Notes under the pieces: model-generated | The model's input: the letters and a program-made list of their open reading frames with translations, nothing else | What the model was told of the DNA's origin: nothing | The model's database searches: none | Shown: piece by piece, positions 8,037 through 16,881 of the stretch | Layout: every line of letters begins with the position of its first letter | How positions within the stretch are numbered: position 1 is the stretch's first letter | Made by a program: the position numbers and the translations under genes | Assembly: GCA_964397565.1 (NCBI GenBank) | Contig: CAYNJC010000056.1 | Coordinates: 1-20,398, forward strand | Source of the DNA: JAPLST01 sp964397565 | Lineage (GTDB): Bacteria > Auribacterota > UBA3054 > JAPLST01 | Direction: 5' to 3' | DNA: 20,398 bases

Positions 8037-11000
8037 ATGAAACCAAAACTTTTTCTGTTAGCGGTCTGCATCAGTACAGTCGGCAGCGTGGCAATCTCGT
8101 TCGCCGCGACGCCCCTGCCGGCACTTGACCTGGCCATCTGTAAATACCTTGGCACGACGCGCCAGGAAGAGATCATGTGCAACCGGATCGTGCCCTATGC
8201 CGGCGCGCACATCGGCGGTGTGCATGTGGACACCAGCCAGAATCCCCCGCGCTATTACTTGTTCGACTCGGCCAACAACCGCATTCTGGGTTATCTCGGC
8301 TGGCAACCGGCCGTGTTACCCAACGGCCCGTACGCATCGGCGGACATCGTCATCGGCCAGCCGGCCATGTGGGACTCCGGCACGGCCAATGGCAACAACA
8401 TCCTGTTTTCGCCGCCGACCGCCGCGTCCCTCGCTTTGCTGCCGTTTCCGTATGTCAGTAGCACGGCCGAGGCGCCGCGCTCGGGCATGATGGCCACGGA
8501 TGCCGCCGGCAATTTCTACCTGGTGGACTTGTGCAACAACCGGGTGGTAAAATATCTCGACCCCTTCACCACCGACCAAGTGGCGGACGATGTCTGGGGC
8601 CAGACCACCTTCACTAACCGCTCCCCGAACAATGGCACCGCGGCGCCCACCACCAGCGCCATCACGCTGCGCACGCAGTGGAATTACGGCACGACCATCG
8701 GCGCCTTCTCTGCCGGCGCGGAGGTGGATGCCGAGAGCAATATCTGGGTGGCAGACTCGTTCAACAATCGCGTCGTGCGCTATCCGGCCGGCAGTAAAAC
8801 CGCCGATCTGGTGCTCGGCCAGACCAGCTTCACCGCCAATAGCTCCGGCACGGCGCTGAACAAAATGTATCACCCGACCGGCGTGCGCGTGCACCCGCAG
8901 ACGCGCGAGGTTTTCGTCCTCGATGGCCAGGATGACTGGTCGCCCGGCCCGCGCGTGATGGTCTTCCGCGCGCCGCTCTCGAACGGCATGAACGCCGACC
9001 GCGTTTTCGGTACCAACCAGCTCAGCTGGGCGCGTGGCTTCTGCATTGATCCGTTTGACTCGAACATCGTCTGGGTCGCCGACGGCAGTCACAATCGCAT
9101 CGTCAAGTTCAATCATACAACCGGCCAGGCGCTCGACTGCATCGGCCAGCCGAATCTCACCACCTTTCTGGGCATCGGCAAATACGTGCGCCCGGACGGC
9201 TCTGTCTCGGACTTCAAACAGCCGGACGGCAGCATCAGCATTGATGCGCAGACCAACTTGTACTTCACCAGTTTCTACGGCCTCAACAAGGTTGTGTGTA
9301 TTCCCCTACCGATCACACGCAATGCCCAAGGCCACGTCCGGTCCAGCGGCGAGATGATGAAGGAAGGCATGAACGAAAACACCGGCCGCACCTTCCAAGA
9401 CAATTACGGCATGGCGCGCTGGAACAACCAACTGTTCGTGCGCGACCGCAATCGCGTCCTTATCTGGACCAACTACCAAACGTCAATCACCTTTCAGTCC
9501 GCCGACCTTGTCCTCGGGCAGAACAGTGTCAATGACAACAACAGCGGCGGGACGTTTCAAGGCCGCTCGCTGGGCATGATTCACTGTTCCAGCAATTTCC
9601 TGTTCGTGTGCGCCGACTGGAAATTGTTCATCTTCTCCCTGCCCATCACCTCCAGCAGTTTCACGTATCCCGCCACGAAAACCATTGACGGCGGCCAGGC
9701 CAATCAGGTGAAGTGGGCGGATGATAACAGCGACTGTATCCCGGTGCATTTCAGCGGCGTCTGCTACGATCCCGTCAGCAACGTGCTGTGGGTCGCGCAC
9801 AACGCGTCCTCCGGCAGTCCGGGCGCGCGCGTGCTGCGCCTGCGCAGCCCGTTCGCGGTGAATCCGCTGATTGACCTGGTGCTAGGGCAAACCAACAAAA
9901 CCGGCGGCCTGCGCAACAAAGGCACGTACGTCGAGCCGTCCGGCCCCTTCACGGTCAACGGCACCGACATGGCCAATCCCGCCCAGGTGTTTCTGGACAA
10001 CCAGCGCAATTTGTACGTGGTTGATTCGGGCTATGAGGGCCGCGTCGACAACAGCGGCAACCGGCGCGTCGTGCGCTTTGACCTCGCCAAGACAAATCCC
10101 ACCAGCACCATCTTCCCCAATTATAGTGCTGATGCTGTCTTCTGCAAGCCGAATTTGACCACCGATCGCAACTACTATGACGCGAATCGCCCGTGCACGC
10201 CGATCACCGTTACCTTTGGCCCGGGCAACGAAATGGTGCTGACCGACGACACCTACGACGGCGCGACCGCACAGGGCATGCGCGTGTTTTACTATCCGAC
10301 GCCGCACACCGGCGCCGCACCGCAGCCGACGCAGATCATCAACACGTATCTTGGCCAGCCCGCGTATTGTTTCTTCGACGGCCCGATGTTTGTGCTGCAG
10401 GATCATACCTGGAATCGCATCATCTTCCATGTGCCGCGGCCGACCGCCCCGCTGGTTGATGTCACCAACAACATCAGCACCGTCATCGGCGCGACCACTG
10501 CTATTGGCGGCACCAATGTGAACCTGGTGGGCACGATGCAGTGGGTCAACGAACGCGGCGGCGCCGGCGTGTTTCCCGCCACATCGCCCTGGCAGGTGAC
10601 CGGTATCCCGCTGCAGTTCGGCGGCAATCTGTTGACCGTCAGCGGCACCAACGCCAGCGGCGTCGTCGGCAGTGATTCGGTGACGATCTCGCGCAATTAT
10701 GGGCCCGGTGAGGGCATGCCGACGATCACTATCACCAATGCGCCGCAGTCGTTCCCCAGTGGTGTGACCACCTGCGCGCTGGGCGGTGTCGCCAATCAAC
10801 ACGCAGTCGGCGACCTCAGTTGGGTGAACAATCGTGGCGGCAGCGGCAGCGCGCCGGCGACATCCGCATGGGTCATCAGCGCCATTCCACTCAGCGGCGG
10901 TGCCAATCTCATCTCCGTCACCGCCACAAATATGTTCGGCAGCAACGCGGTTGCCACCATTACCATGACGCGCGCGCCCAGTCCGGGCGAAGGTGCGCCC

Positions 11001-12434
11001 TATGTGGATGTCACCACGCCCGACATCACGGTGGATGACAGCATCACGGTCTACACCATTAATGGAACCAACAATCAGCATGTGGTTGGCTCGCTGTGGT
11101 GGACCAATGCACTCGGTGGCGGCGGCATCTTCAGCGCCGTCACGCCCTGGACGATTCCGAATGTCCCGCTGCAACTGGGCGACAACGTGATCAGTGTCGC
11201 GGGTTCAAATGTCTATGGCGATGTCGCCGCCGACAGTGTACGGATTGCCCGCGACACCATCATCACCGCCACCAATTGGCAAGTGCTGGCGGTGACCAAC
11301 GGGGCGGGCTATGCCGGCGCGGGCACGGGCCTGCGCATGACCGATCGCAGCACGCTCGCGAAAAATTTCGATCATGACGGCTATGTGTACCTGCAGGCGT
11401 TCGCCTCGACTGGCAATCCGCGCACCCAGAGCATCTGGCGCGTGCGCGCTTCGACGTTGAGCAGTATGGCGCCCGACGCATGGCAGTTGGCCATTGGCGG
11501 CATTCCCTGCAATGGCGACGGGGGCGAACCAGGCCAGACCTGGGTAAAATACAGCAATGTGTTTTACTCCTCGCTGTGGGCCCAGTTCGGCATTCCGAAC
11601 GGCAGCCCGTGGTACTGGTCGTGGTACGGCTTCTACACCACCAATGCCGGCGGCGCGCCCGCGGTCATGCCCGCGCAAGCTGCCACGCCATTGATCGACC
11701 GCGCGACCGGCGATGATTACCCCGGCGCAGCCAGCAATCTCGGCGGCATCTGGTCGTGGACCAATGTCAGTGCACTGACGGCGATCTGCACCGACCGCAA
11801 TGACGGCGGTGCCGGCATGGATGCGCAAGTCCGCCGCTGGAGTGGCTTCAACAACCTTAGCACCCTCAGCGAAAGAGAAACGGAAAGCATCAACTCGATG
11901 TATGCCGCATGTATCCTCGACACCAAGCAGAACGGCCGCGCGCTCTTCCTTGACGCACGCGCAGCCAGCGGCCAGAATTGGATTTGGTCCGCCACGAATC
12001 TCTCCGCCACGGCAACCAACATTCAGAATGCAGAGCGCCGTTACCAGATCCCCGGCAGCATGACCAGTGACGCCATCGTTGACCTGGCCTTGCTCAACCA
12101 TCCCAATTTCTATGGCAACACGTTGCTGGCCGCGTCGGTCTGGACTGGCAGCCGTAAAGTCTACCTCTACAACCTGGAACGGCCCGATCTCGCGCCAATG
12201 GATATCACCCCCACAACCGGCCTAAGCCAGTGGCGCAACACGCTCGCCGCCCACGACGCGTATCTCTTCATGAGCTATGACGCCGGCAGCGAAGCGCCCG
12301 GCCTCATGCGCCTGAGCTTGATTGACTATAACCTGCAGTCAATCGGCGTGCCGGAGCCGGGCGCTCTTCTCGCGCTGCTGGCGATGGCGTTGCTACGTGT
12401 GCGCGCATCCCGCTTTTGTATTGTGTCAGCATAG
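8037..12434 (+). CDS. Giant PEP-CTERM surface protein with NHL-type beta-propeller and Ig-like repeats (copy A)
   Basis: 1,465 residues. The signal peptide (MKPKLFLLAVCISTVGSVAISFA) probably ends before ATPLPALD, which is shared by all four rightward genes. The region to about residue 800 is a beta-propeller: NHL-style motifs D-x-x-x-N-R-[IV]-[VL]-x-[FY] occur at 77 (DSANNRIL), 164 (DLCNNRVV), 240 (DSFNNRVV), 349 (DGSHNRIV) and, in longer form, from 663, with recurring 'GQP/GQT' turns. Three ~90-residue Ig-like repeats follow at 807-895, 896-988 and 989-1078, joined by PGEG linkers. The C-terminal module starts near N1110-F-D-H-D-G. VPEP at 1438-1441 and a hydrophobic segment with arginines form the sorting signal. 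NHL propellers usually bind proteins, sugars or RNA; the ligand here is unknown. There is no Shine-Dalgarno sequence. Translation ends with three in-frame stops in a row, TAG TGA TAA (12432-12440). Copy A has the most divergent signal peptide of the four. Confidence 0.95.
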   Translation: MKPKLFLLAVCISTVGSVAISFAATPLPALDLAICKYLGTTRQEEIMCNRIVPYAGAHIGGVHVDTSQNPPRYYLFDSANNRILGYLGWQPAVLPNGPYASADIVIGQPAMWDSGTANGNNILFSPPTAASLALLPFPYVSSTAEAPRSGMMATDAAGNFYLVDLCNNRVVKYLDPFTTDQVADDVWGQTTFTNRSPNNGTAAPTTSAITLRTQWNYGTTIGAFSAGAEVDAESNIWVADSFNNRVVRYPAGSKTADLVLGQTSFTANSSGTALNKMYHPTGVRVHPQTREVFVLDGQDDWSPGPRVMVFRAPLSNGMNADRVFGTNQLSWARGFCIDPFDSNIVWVADGSHNRIVKFNHTTGQALDCIGQPNLTTFLGIGKYVRPDGSVSDFKQPDGSISIDAQTNLYFTSFYGLNKVVCIPLPITRNAQGHVRSSGEMMKEGMNENTGRTFQDNYGMARWNNQLFVRDRNRVLIWTNYQTSITFQSADLVLGQNSVNDNNSGGTFQGRSLGMIHCSSNFLFVCADWKLFIFSLPITSSSFTYPATKTIDGGQANQVKWADDNSDCIPVHFSGVCYDPVSNVLWVAHNASSGSPGARVLRLRSPFAVNPLIDLVLGQTNKTGGLRNKGTYVEPSGPFTVNGTDMANPAQVFLDNQRNLYVVDSGYEGRVDNSGNRRVVRFDLAKTNPTSTIFPNYSADAVFCKPNLTTDRNYYDANRPCTPITVTFGPGNEMVLTDDTYDGATAQGMRVFYYPTPHTGAAPQPTQIINTYLGQPAYCFFDGPMFVLQDHTWNRIIFHVPRPTAPLVDVTNNISTVIGATTAIGGTNVNLVGTMQWVNERGGAGVFPATSPWQVTGIPLQFGGNLLTVSGTNASGVVGSDSVTISRNYGPGEGMPTITITNAPQSFPSGVTTCALGGVANQHAVGDLSWVNNRGGSGSAPATSAWVISAIPLSGGANLISVTATNMFGSNAVATITMTRAPSPGEGAPYVDVTTPDITVDDSITVYTINGTNNQHVVGSLWWTNALGGGGIFSAVTPWTIPNVPLQLGDNVISVAGSNVYGDVAADSVRIARDTIITATNWQVLAVTNGAGYAGAGTGLRMTDRSTLAKNFDHDGYVYLQAFASTGNPRTQSIWRVRASTLSSMAPDAWQLAIGGIPCNGDGGEPGQTWVKYSNVFYSSLWAQFGIPNGSPWYWSWYGFYTTNAGGAPAVMPAQAATPLIDRATGDDYPGAASNLGGIWSWTNVSALTAICTDRNDGGAGMDAQVRRWSGFNNLSTLSERETESINSMYAACILDTKQNGRALFLDARAASGQNWIWSATNLSATATNIQNAERRYQIPGSMTSDAIVDLALLNHPNFYGNTLLAASVWTGSRKVYLYNLERPDLAPMDITPTTGLSQWRNTLAAHDAYLFMSYDAGSEAPGLMRLSLIDYNLQSIGVPEPGALLALLAMALLRVRASRFCIVSA

Positions 12435-12464
12435 TGATAACCACGTTGCACCCGAACACTAAGT

Positions 12465-15400
12465 ATGAAGCCCTATCAATTGACCCTGTCCACACTGAGT
12501 ACGCTTGCGTTTGCCGCATCTGCCGCTTTGGCCGCCACGCCCCTGCCGGCACTTGATTTTGCCATCAACAAATACCTTGGCACGACGCGCCAGGAAGAAA
12601 TCATGCTGAATCGGATCGTGCCGTATGCCGGCGCGCACATCGGCGGCGTGCACGTGGACACCAGTAAGAATCCCGCGCGCATATATCTGTTTGACTCGGC
12701 CAACAACCGCATTCTTGGTTTTAACGGATGGCAGCCGGTGACGCTGCCCAACGGCCCGTACCCGTGGGCGGATATCGTCATTGGCCAGCCGGGCATGTGG
12801 GACGCCGGCACGGCCAATGGTAACAACACCCTGTTTCTGCCACCCAGCGCCGCGACGCTCGCGCTGATGTCGTTTCCGTTTGTCAGCAGCACCTCCGAAT
12901 CACCGCGCTCCAGCATGATGGCGACCGACGCGGCCGGCAATTTTTACCTGGTGGACTTGTGCAACAACCGGGTGCTCAGGTATGACGATCCGTTTGCGAC
13001 CGACCAAATTGCCGATCAAGTATGGGGGCAAAGCACGTTCACCAATCGCTCGCCCAACAACACGGTCACACCGCCGCCCACCAGTGCCGGTACCCTGTAC
13101 GCCCAGAGCGCCTACTCTTCCGGCGTGGAAGTGGATGCAGCCAGCAACATCTGGGTGGCCGACACCTGCAACAATCGCGTGCTGTGCTTCACCAACGGCG
13201 CCAAAACCGCCACGCTGGTGCTGGGCCAGTCCTCCTTCACCGCCAACGGCATCGGCACGGCGCTGAACAAAATGTATAACCCGGCCGGCGTGCGCGTACA
13301 CCCACAAACGCGCGAGGTCTTTGTCCTCGATGGCCGAAGTGACCTGTGGCCCGGCCCGCGCATGATGGTCTTCCGTCCGCCCTTCTCAAACGGTATGAGC
13401 GCCAACCGCATGTTCAATCAAACGAACCAATACGGCACCAACCTGCTCCGCTGGTCGCGTGGCTTCTGCCTTGATCCGTTCGACTCGAACATTGTCTGGG
13501 TCGCCGACGGCGCCAACAATCGCATTATCAAGTTCAACCATGTCACTGGCCAGCCGCTGGATTGCATTGGCCAGCCGAATCTGACTACCTTCCTGGGCAT
13601 TGGCAAGTATGTGCGCCCGGGCGGCGCCGTATCCGACTTCGGGCAACCCGACGGCAGCATCAGCATTGACGCCCAGACCAATCTCTATTGCACCAGTTTT
13701 GGCGGCTTCAACAAGGTCATTCGCTTTCCCCTGCCAATCACGCGCAATGCCCAGGGCCACGTCTGGTCCAACGGCGAGATGATGAAGGAAGGCATGAACC
13801 AAAACAGTGGCCGCACGTCGTGGGACAACTGGGGCATGGCGCGCTGGAACACACAACTGTTCGTGCGCGACCGCTTTCGCGTCCTGGTCTGGACCAACTA
13901 TCCCACGGCGGTCAATTTTCAGTCGGCTGATTTCGTCATTGGCCAGTCGGCCCTGGATAAGAACGAACCTGGCGGCACCTTTGAGGGCCGTTATCCCGGC
14001 CTGCTGCATGCCAGCAGCAATGTCCTCTTCGTGACCACCGGCGCGAAATTGTTCATGTTTCAACTGCCGATTACCAACGGCGGGCGCGATTACGCCCCCC
14101 TCAAGACGATTGACGGCGGACAGGCCGACCAACTCAAATGGGCGGACGACAACAGCGATTGCGCGCCGGTGTCTTTCGACGGCGTGTGCTATGACGAGCG
14201 CAGCAATGTGCTGTGGATCGCGCACAATCATTCCGGCAACAGCAATCCCGGCGCGCGCGTCCTGCGCATCCGCAATATCTTTGCCACCAACCCGCTCGTT
14301 GATCTCGTGCTCGGCCAGACCAACAAAACCGGCGGCCTGAAGAACAAGGGCAAGTATATAGAGGATTCCGGCCCGTTCACTGTTGATGCGACCGACATGG
14401 CCAATCCGGCACAGGTCTTTCTGGACAACTACCGCAACCTCTACGTCGTCGATTCCGGCTATGAGGGCCGCATCGACAATGCCGGCAATCGCCGCGTCAT
14501 CCGCTTTGATGCAGCTCATACCTACCCGGTCGGCGGCACGATCTTCCCGAACACGGCAGCCGATGCGGTCATCTGCAAGCCGACGCTCACCACCACCCGT
14601 GACTACTACGACGCCAATCGGCCTGGCACGCCGATCACCTTGACGTTCAACAGCGCCAACCAAATGGTGTTGACCGACGACACCTACGATACGCCCCAAG
14701 GCATGCACCTGTTTTTCTATCCCACGCCGCAGACCGGCGCCAATCCGCAGCCGACCCAGATCATCAACACGTATCTGGGCCAGCCCGCGTTTTGTTTCTT
14801 TGACGGCCCCATGTTTGTGCTGCAGGATCATACCTGGAATCGCATCCTTTTCCATATGCCGCGGCCGACCGCCCCGCTGGTTGATGTCACCAACAGCATC
14901 AGCACTGTTATCGGCGCGACCGCCGCCGTGGGCGGCACCAATGTGAATCTGGTCGGCACGATGCAGTGGACCAACGAGCGCGGCGGCGGTGGCGTGTTTC
15001 CCGCCACGTCACCCTGGCAGGTGACCGGCATTGCGCTGCAATTCGGCGGCAACCTGGTGACCGTCAGCGGCACCAATACCGGCGGCATTGTCGGCAGCGA
15101 TTCGATCACGATCACGCGCGCCTTCGCGCCCGGCGAGGGCACGCCCGCCATCAGCATCACCAATGCGCCGCAGTCGTTCCTCAGTGGCGTGACCACCTGC
15201 GCCCTGGGCGGCGTCGCCAATCAACATGCGGTCGGCTATCTTAGTTGGTCGAACAATCGCGGCGGCAGCGGCAGCGCGCCGGCCACATCCGCATGGGTCA
15301 TCACCGGCATTCCGCTCAGCGGCGGCGCCAATCTCATCTCCGTCACCGCCACAAATATATTCGGCAGCAATGTGGTTGCCGCCATCACCATGACGCGCGC

Positions 15401-16844
15401 GCCCGGCCCGGGCGAAGGCGCGCCGTATATTGATGTCACCACGCCGGACATGACCGTGGATGAGAGCATCAGCGCCTACACCATCAACGGCACCAACAAT
15501 CAGCATGTCGTTGGCATGCTGTGGTGGACCAATGCACTCGGCGGCGGCGGCACGCTGGCCGCGGTCACATCCTGGGCAATCCCGGATGTCCCGTTACTGC
15601 TGGGCGACAATGTGATCAGCGTCTCCGGCTCGAATGTCTATGGCGATGTCGCCTTCGACAGTGTGCGGATTGCCCGCGACACGGTCATCACCAGCACCGC
15701 GTGGCAAATTCTTCTGGTAACCAACGGCGTGGGCTATGCCGGCGCGGGCACAGGCCTGCGCATGAACCAGCGCAGCAGCCTGGTGAAGAATTACGATCAT
15801 GACGGCTATGTCTATCTGCAGGCTATGGCCTCGTCCGGCAATCCGCGCACCCAGAGCATCTGGCGCGTGCGGGCCTCGACCCTGAGCAGCATGGCGACCG
15901 GCGCCTGGCAGTTGGCCATCGGCGGCATTCCCTGCAACGACGGTGGTGGTGAAGAGGGCCAGACCTGGGTGAAATGTAGCAATGTCTTCTACGCCGCATT
16001 GTGGTGCCAGTTTGGCATTCCGAACGGCGGCCCGTGGTACTGGTCATGGTACGGCTTCTATACCACCAATGCCGCGGGCGTGCCCAGTATGGCGCTCGCA
16101 CAAGCGGCCACGCCGCTGATCGAACGCGCGACCGGCGATGACTATGATGGCGCGGCCCGCAACATTGGCGGTATCTACGGATGGACCAATGTCAGCGCGC
16201 TCAACGCCATTTGTAGCGCGCGCAATGACTGCGGCATGGATGCGCAAGCCCGCCGCTGGAGCGGCTTCAACAGCCTTGCCACCCTGAGCGAACGGGAAAC
16301 GGAAGGCATCGACTCAGTGTATACGTCGTGCATCCTCGACCCCAAACAGAACGGTCGCGCGCTCTTCCTCGAAGCGCGCGCAGCCAGCGGCCAGAATTGG
16401 ATTTGGTGCGCCACCAACCTCTTTGGCGGCGCAGCCAATATCCAGAATGCGAGCCGGTGCTACGAAATCCCCGGCAGCATGACCAGCGACGCCGTGGTTG
16501 ACCTAGCTTTGCTTAACCATCCCAAGTTTTATGGCAACATGCTGCTGGCCGCGTCGGTCTGGACCGGCAGCCGTAAAGTCTACCTCTACAATCTCGAACG
16601 GCCCGATCTCGCGCCGATGGATATCACCCCCGCCAGCGGCCTGAGCCCGTGGCGCAACACGCTCGCCGCCCACGAAGGCTATCTCTTCATGAGTTACGAT
16701 GCCGGCAGTGAAGCGCCCGGGATTATGCGCCTGAGTTTGATTGACTATAATCTGCAGTCGCTCGGCGTGCCGGAGCCGGGCGTGCTTTTCGCGCTGTTCG
16801 CGATGGCGCTGCTACGCATGCGTGCATGCCGTTTTTCTGTATAG
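12465..16844 (+). CDS. Giant PEP-CTERM surface protein with NHL-type beta-propeller and Ig-like repeats (copy B)
   Basis: 1,459 residues, colinear with copy A over the whole length, starting 30 bp after its stop. Signal peptide MKPYQLTLSTLSTLAFAASAALA, then ATPLPALD. The propeller motifs include DSANNRIL, DLCNNRVL, DTCNNRVLCF and DGANNRII; the third has gained two cysteines compared with copy A. The Ig-like repeats begin near residue 806, the C-terminal module carries NYDHDGYVY, and the sorting signal is VPEP at 1435-1438 followed by a hydrophobic run and MRACRFSV. There is no Shine-Dalgarno sequence upstream, and no promoter or terminator between A and B, so co-transcription is likely. A 116-bp stretch (13677-13792) matches copy C exactly. 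The function is unknown beyond an exported, probably surface-anchored propeller protein. Confidence 0.95.
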   Translation: MKPYQLTLSTLSTLAFAASAALAATPLPALDFAINKYLGTTRQEEIMLNRIVPYAGAHIGGVHVDTSKNPARIYLFDSANNRILGFNGWQPVTLPNGPYPWADIVIGQPGMWDAGTANGNNTLFLPPSAATLALMSFPFVSSTSESPRSSMMATDAAGNFYLVDLCNNRVLRYDDPFATDQIADQVWGQSTFTNRSPNNTVTPPPTSAGTLYAQSAYSSGVEVDAASNIWVADTCNNRVLCFTNGAKTATLVLGQSSFTANGIGTALNKMYNPAGVRVHPQTREVFVLDGRSDLWPGPRMMVFRPPFSNGMSANRMFNQTNQYGTNLLRWSRGFCLDPFDSNIVWVADGANNRIIKFNHVTGQPLDCIGQPNLTTFLGIGKYVRPGGAVSDFGQPDGSISIDAQTNLYCTSFGGFNKVIRFPLPITRNAQGHVWSNGEMMKEGMNQNSGRTSWDNWGMARWNTQLFVRDRFRVLVWTNYPTAVNFQSADFVIGQSALDKNEPGGTFEGRYPGLLHASSNVLFVTTGAKLFMFQLPITNGGRDYAPLKTIDGGQADQLKWADDNSDCAPVSFDGVCYDERSNVLWIAHNHSGNSNPGARVLRIRNIFATNPLVDLVLGQTNKTGGLKNKGKYIEDSGPFTVDATDMANPAQVFLDNYRNLYVVDSGYEGRIDNAGNRRVIRFDAAHTYPVGGTIFPNTAADAVICKPTLTTTRDYYDANRPGTPITLTFNSANQMVLTDDTYDTPQGMHLFFYPTPQTGANPQPTQIINTYLGQPAFCFFDGPMFVLQDHTWNRILFHMPRPTAPLVDVTNSISTVIGATAAVGGTNVNLVGTMQWTNERGGGGVFPATSPWQVTGIALQFGGNLVTVSGTNTGGIVGSDSITITRAFAPGEGTPAISITNAPQSFLSGVTTCALGGVANQHAVGYLSWSNNRGGSGSAPATSAWVITGIPLSGGANLISVTATNIFGSNVVAAITMTRAPGPGEGAPYIDVTTPDMTVDESISAYTINGTNNQHVVGMLWWTNALGGGGTLAAVTSWAIPDVPLLLGDNVISVSGSNVYGDVAFDSVRIARDTVITSTAWQILLVTNGVGYAGAGTGLRMNQRSSLVKNYDHDGYVYLQAMASSGNPRTQSIWRVRASTLSSMATGAWQLAIGGIPCNDGGGEEGQTWVKCSNVFYAALWCQFGIPNGGPWYWSWYGFYTTNAAGVPSMALAQAATPLIERATGDDYDGAARNIGGIYGWTNVSALNAICSARNDCGMDAQARRWSGFNSLATLSERETEGIDSVYTSCILDPKQNGRALFLEARAASGQNWIWCATNLFGGAANIQNASRCYEIPGSMTSDAVVDLALLNHPKFYGNMLLAASVWTGSRKVYLYNLERPDLAPMDITPASGLSPWRNTLAAHEGYLFMSYDAGSEAPGIMRLSLIDYNLQSLGVPEPGVLFALFAMALLRMRACRFSV
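13677..13792. repeat. 116-bp stretch identical to 18106-18221
   Basis: At a 4,429-bp offset, copies B and C agree at every base, including silent positions, between g13676/a18105 and c13793/t18222. It encodes the segment around NLYCTSFGGFNKVIRFPLP. The flanking propeller sequence differs frequently at third codon positions. Confidence 0.75.
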
Positions 16845-16881
16845 TCTGACTTCTCATAACACTTACTCTTGAGTATCAACT
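16845..16881 (+). other. Short spacer B-C with motifs shared with spacer C-D
   Basis: This 37-bp gap contains ATAACACT, then TTGAGT seven bases before the ATG. The gap before copy D (19627-19659) has ATAACACT and TTGAGT at nearly the same positions. There is no purine-rich ribosome binding site. The shared motifs may simply be inherited with the duplicated unit or may help translation start. Confidence 0.4.

Noticed and set aside
10455..11271. Ig-like repeat region as a DNA satellite
   Set aside because: The ~90-codon repeats are related at protein level but not as near-identical DNA, so they are domain repeats, not a tandem DNA repeat.
13386..14855. 489-codon open frame on the minus strand
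   Set aside because: It is antisense to copy B. Similar antisense frames occur opposite copies A (9882-11174) and C (17914-19275), as expected from GC-rich codon bias in homologous genes. They have no signal peptide, recognisable domain, promoter or spacing of their own.
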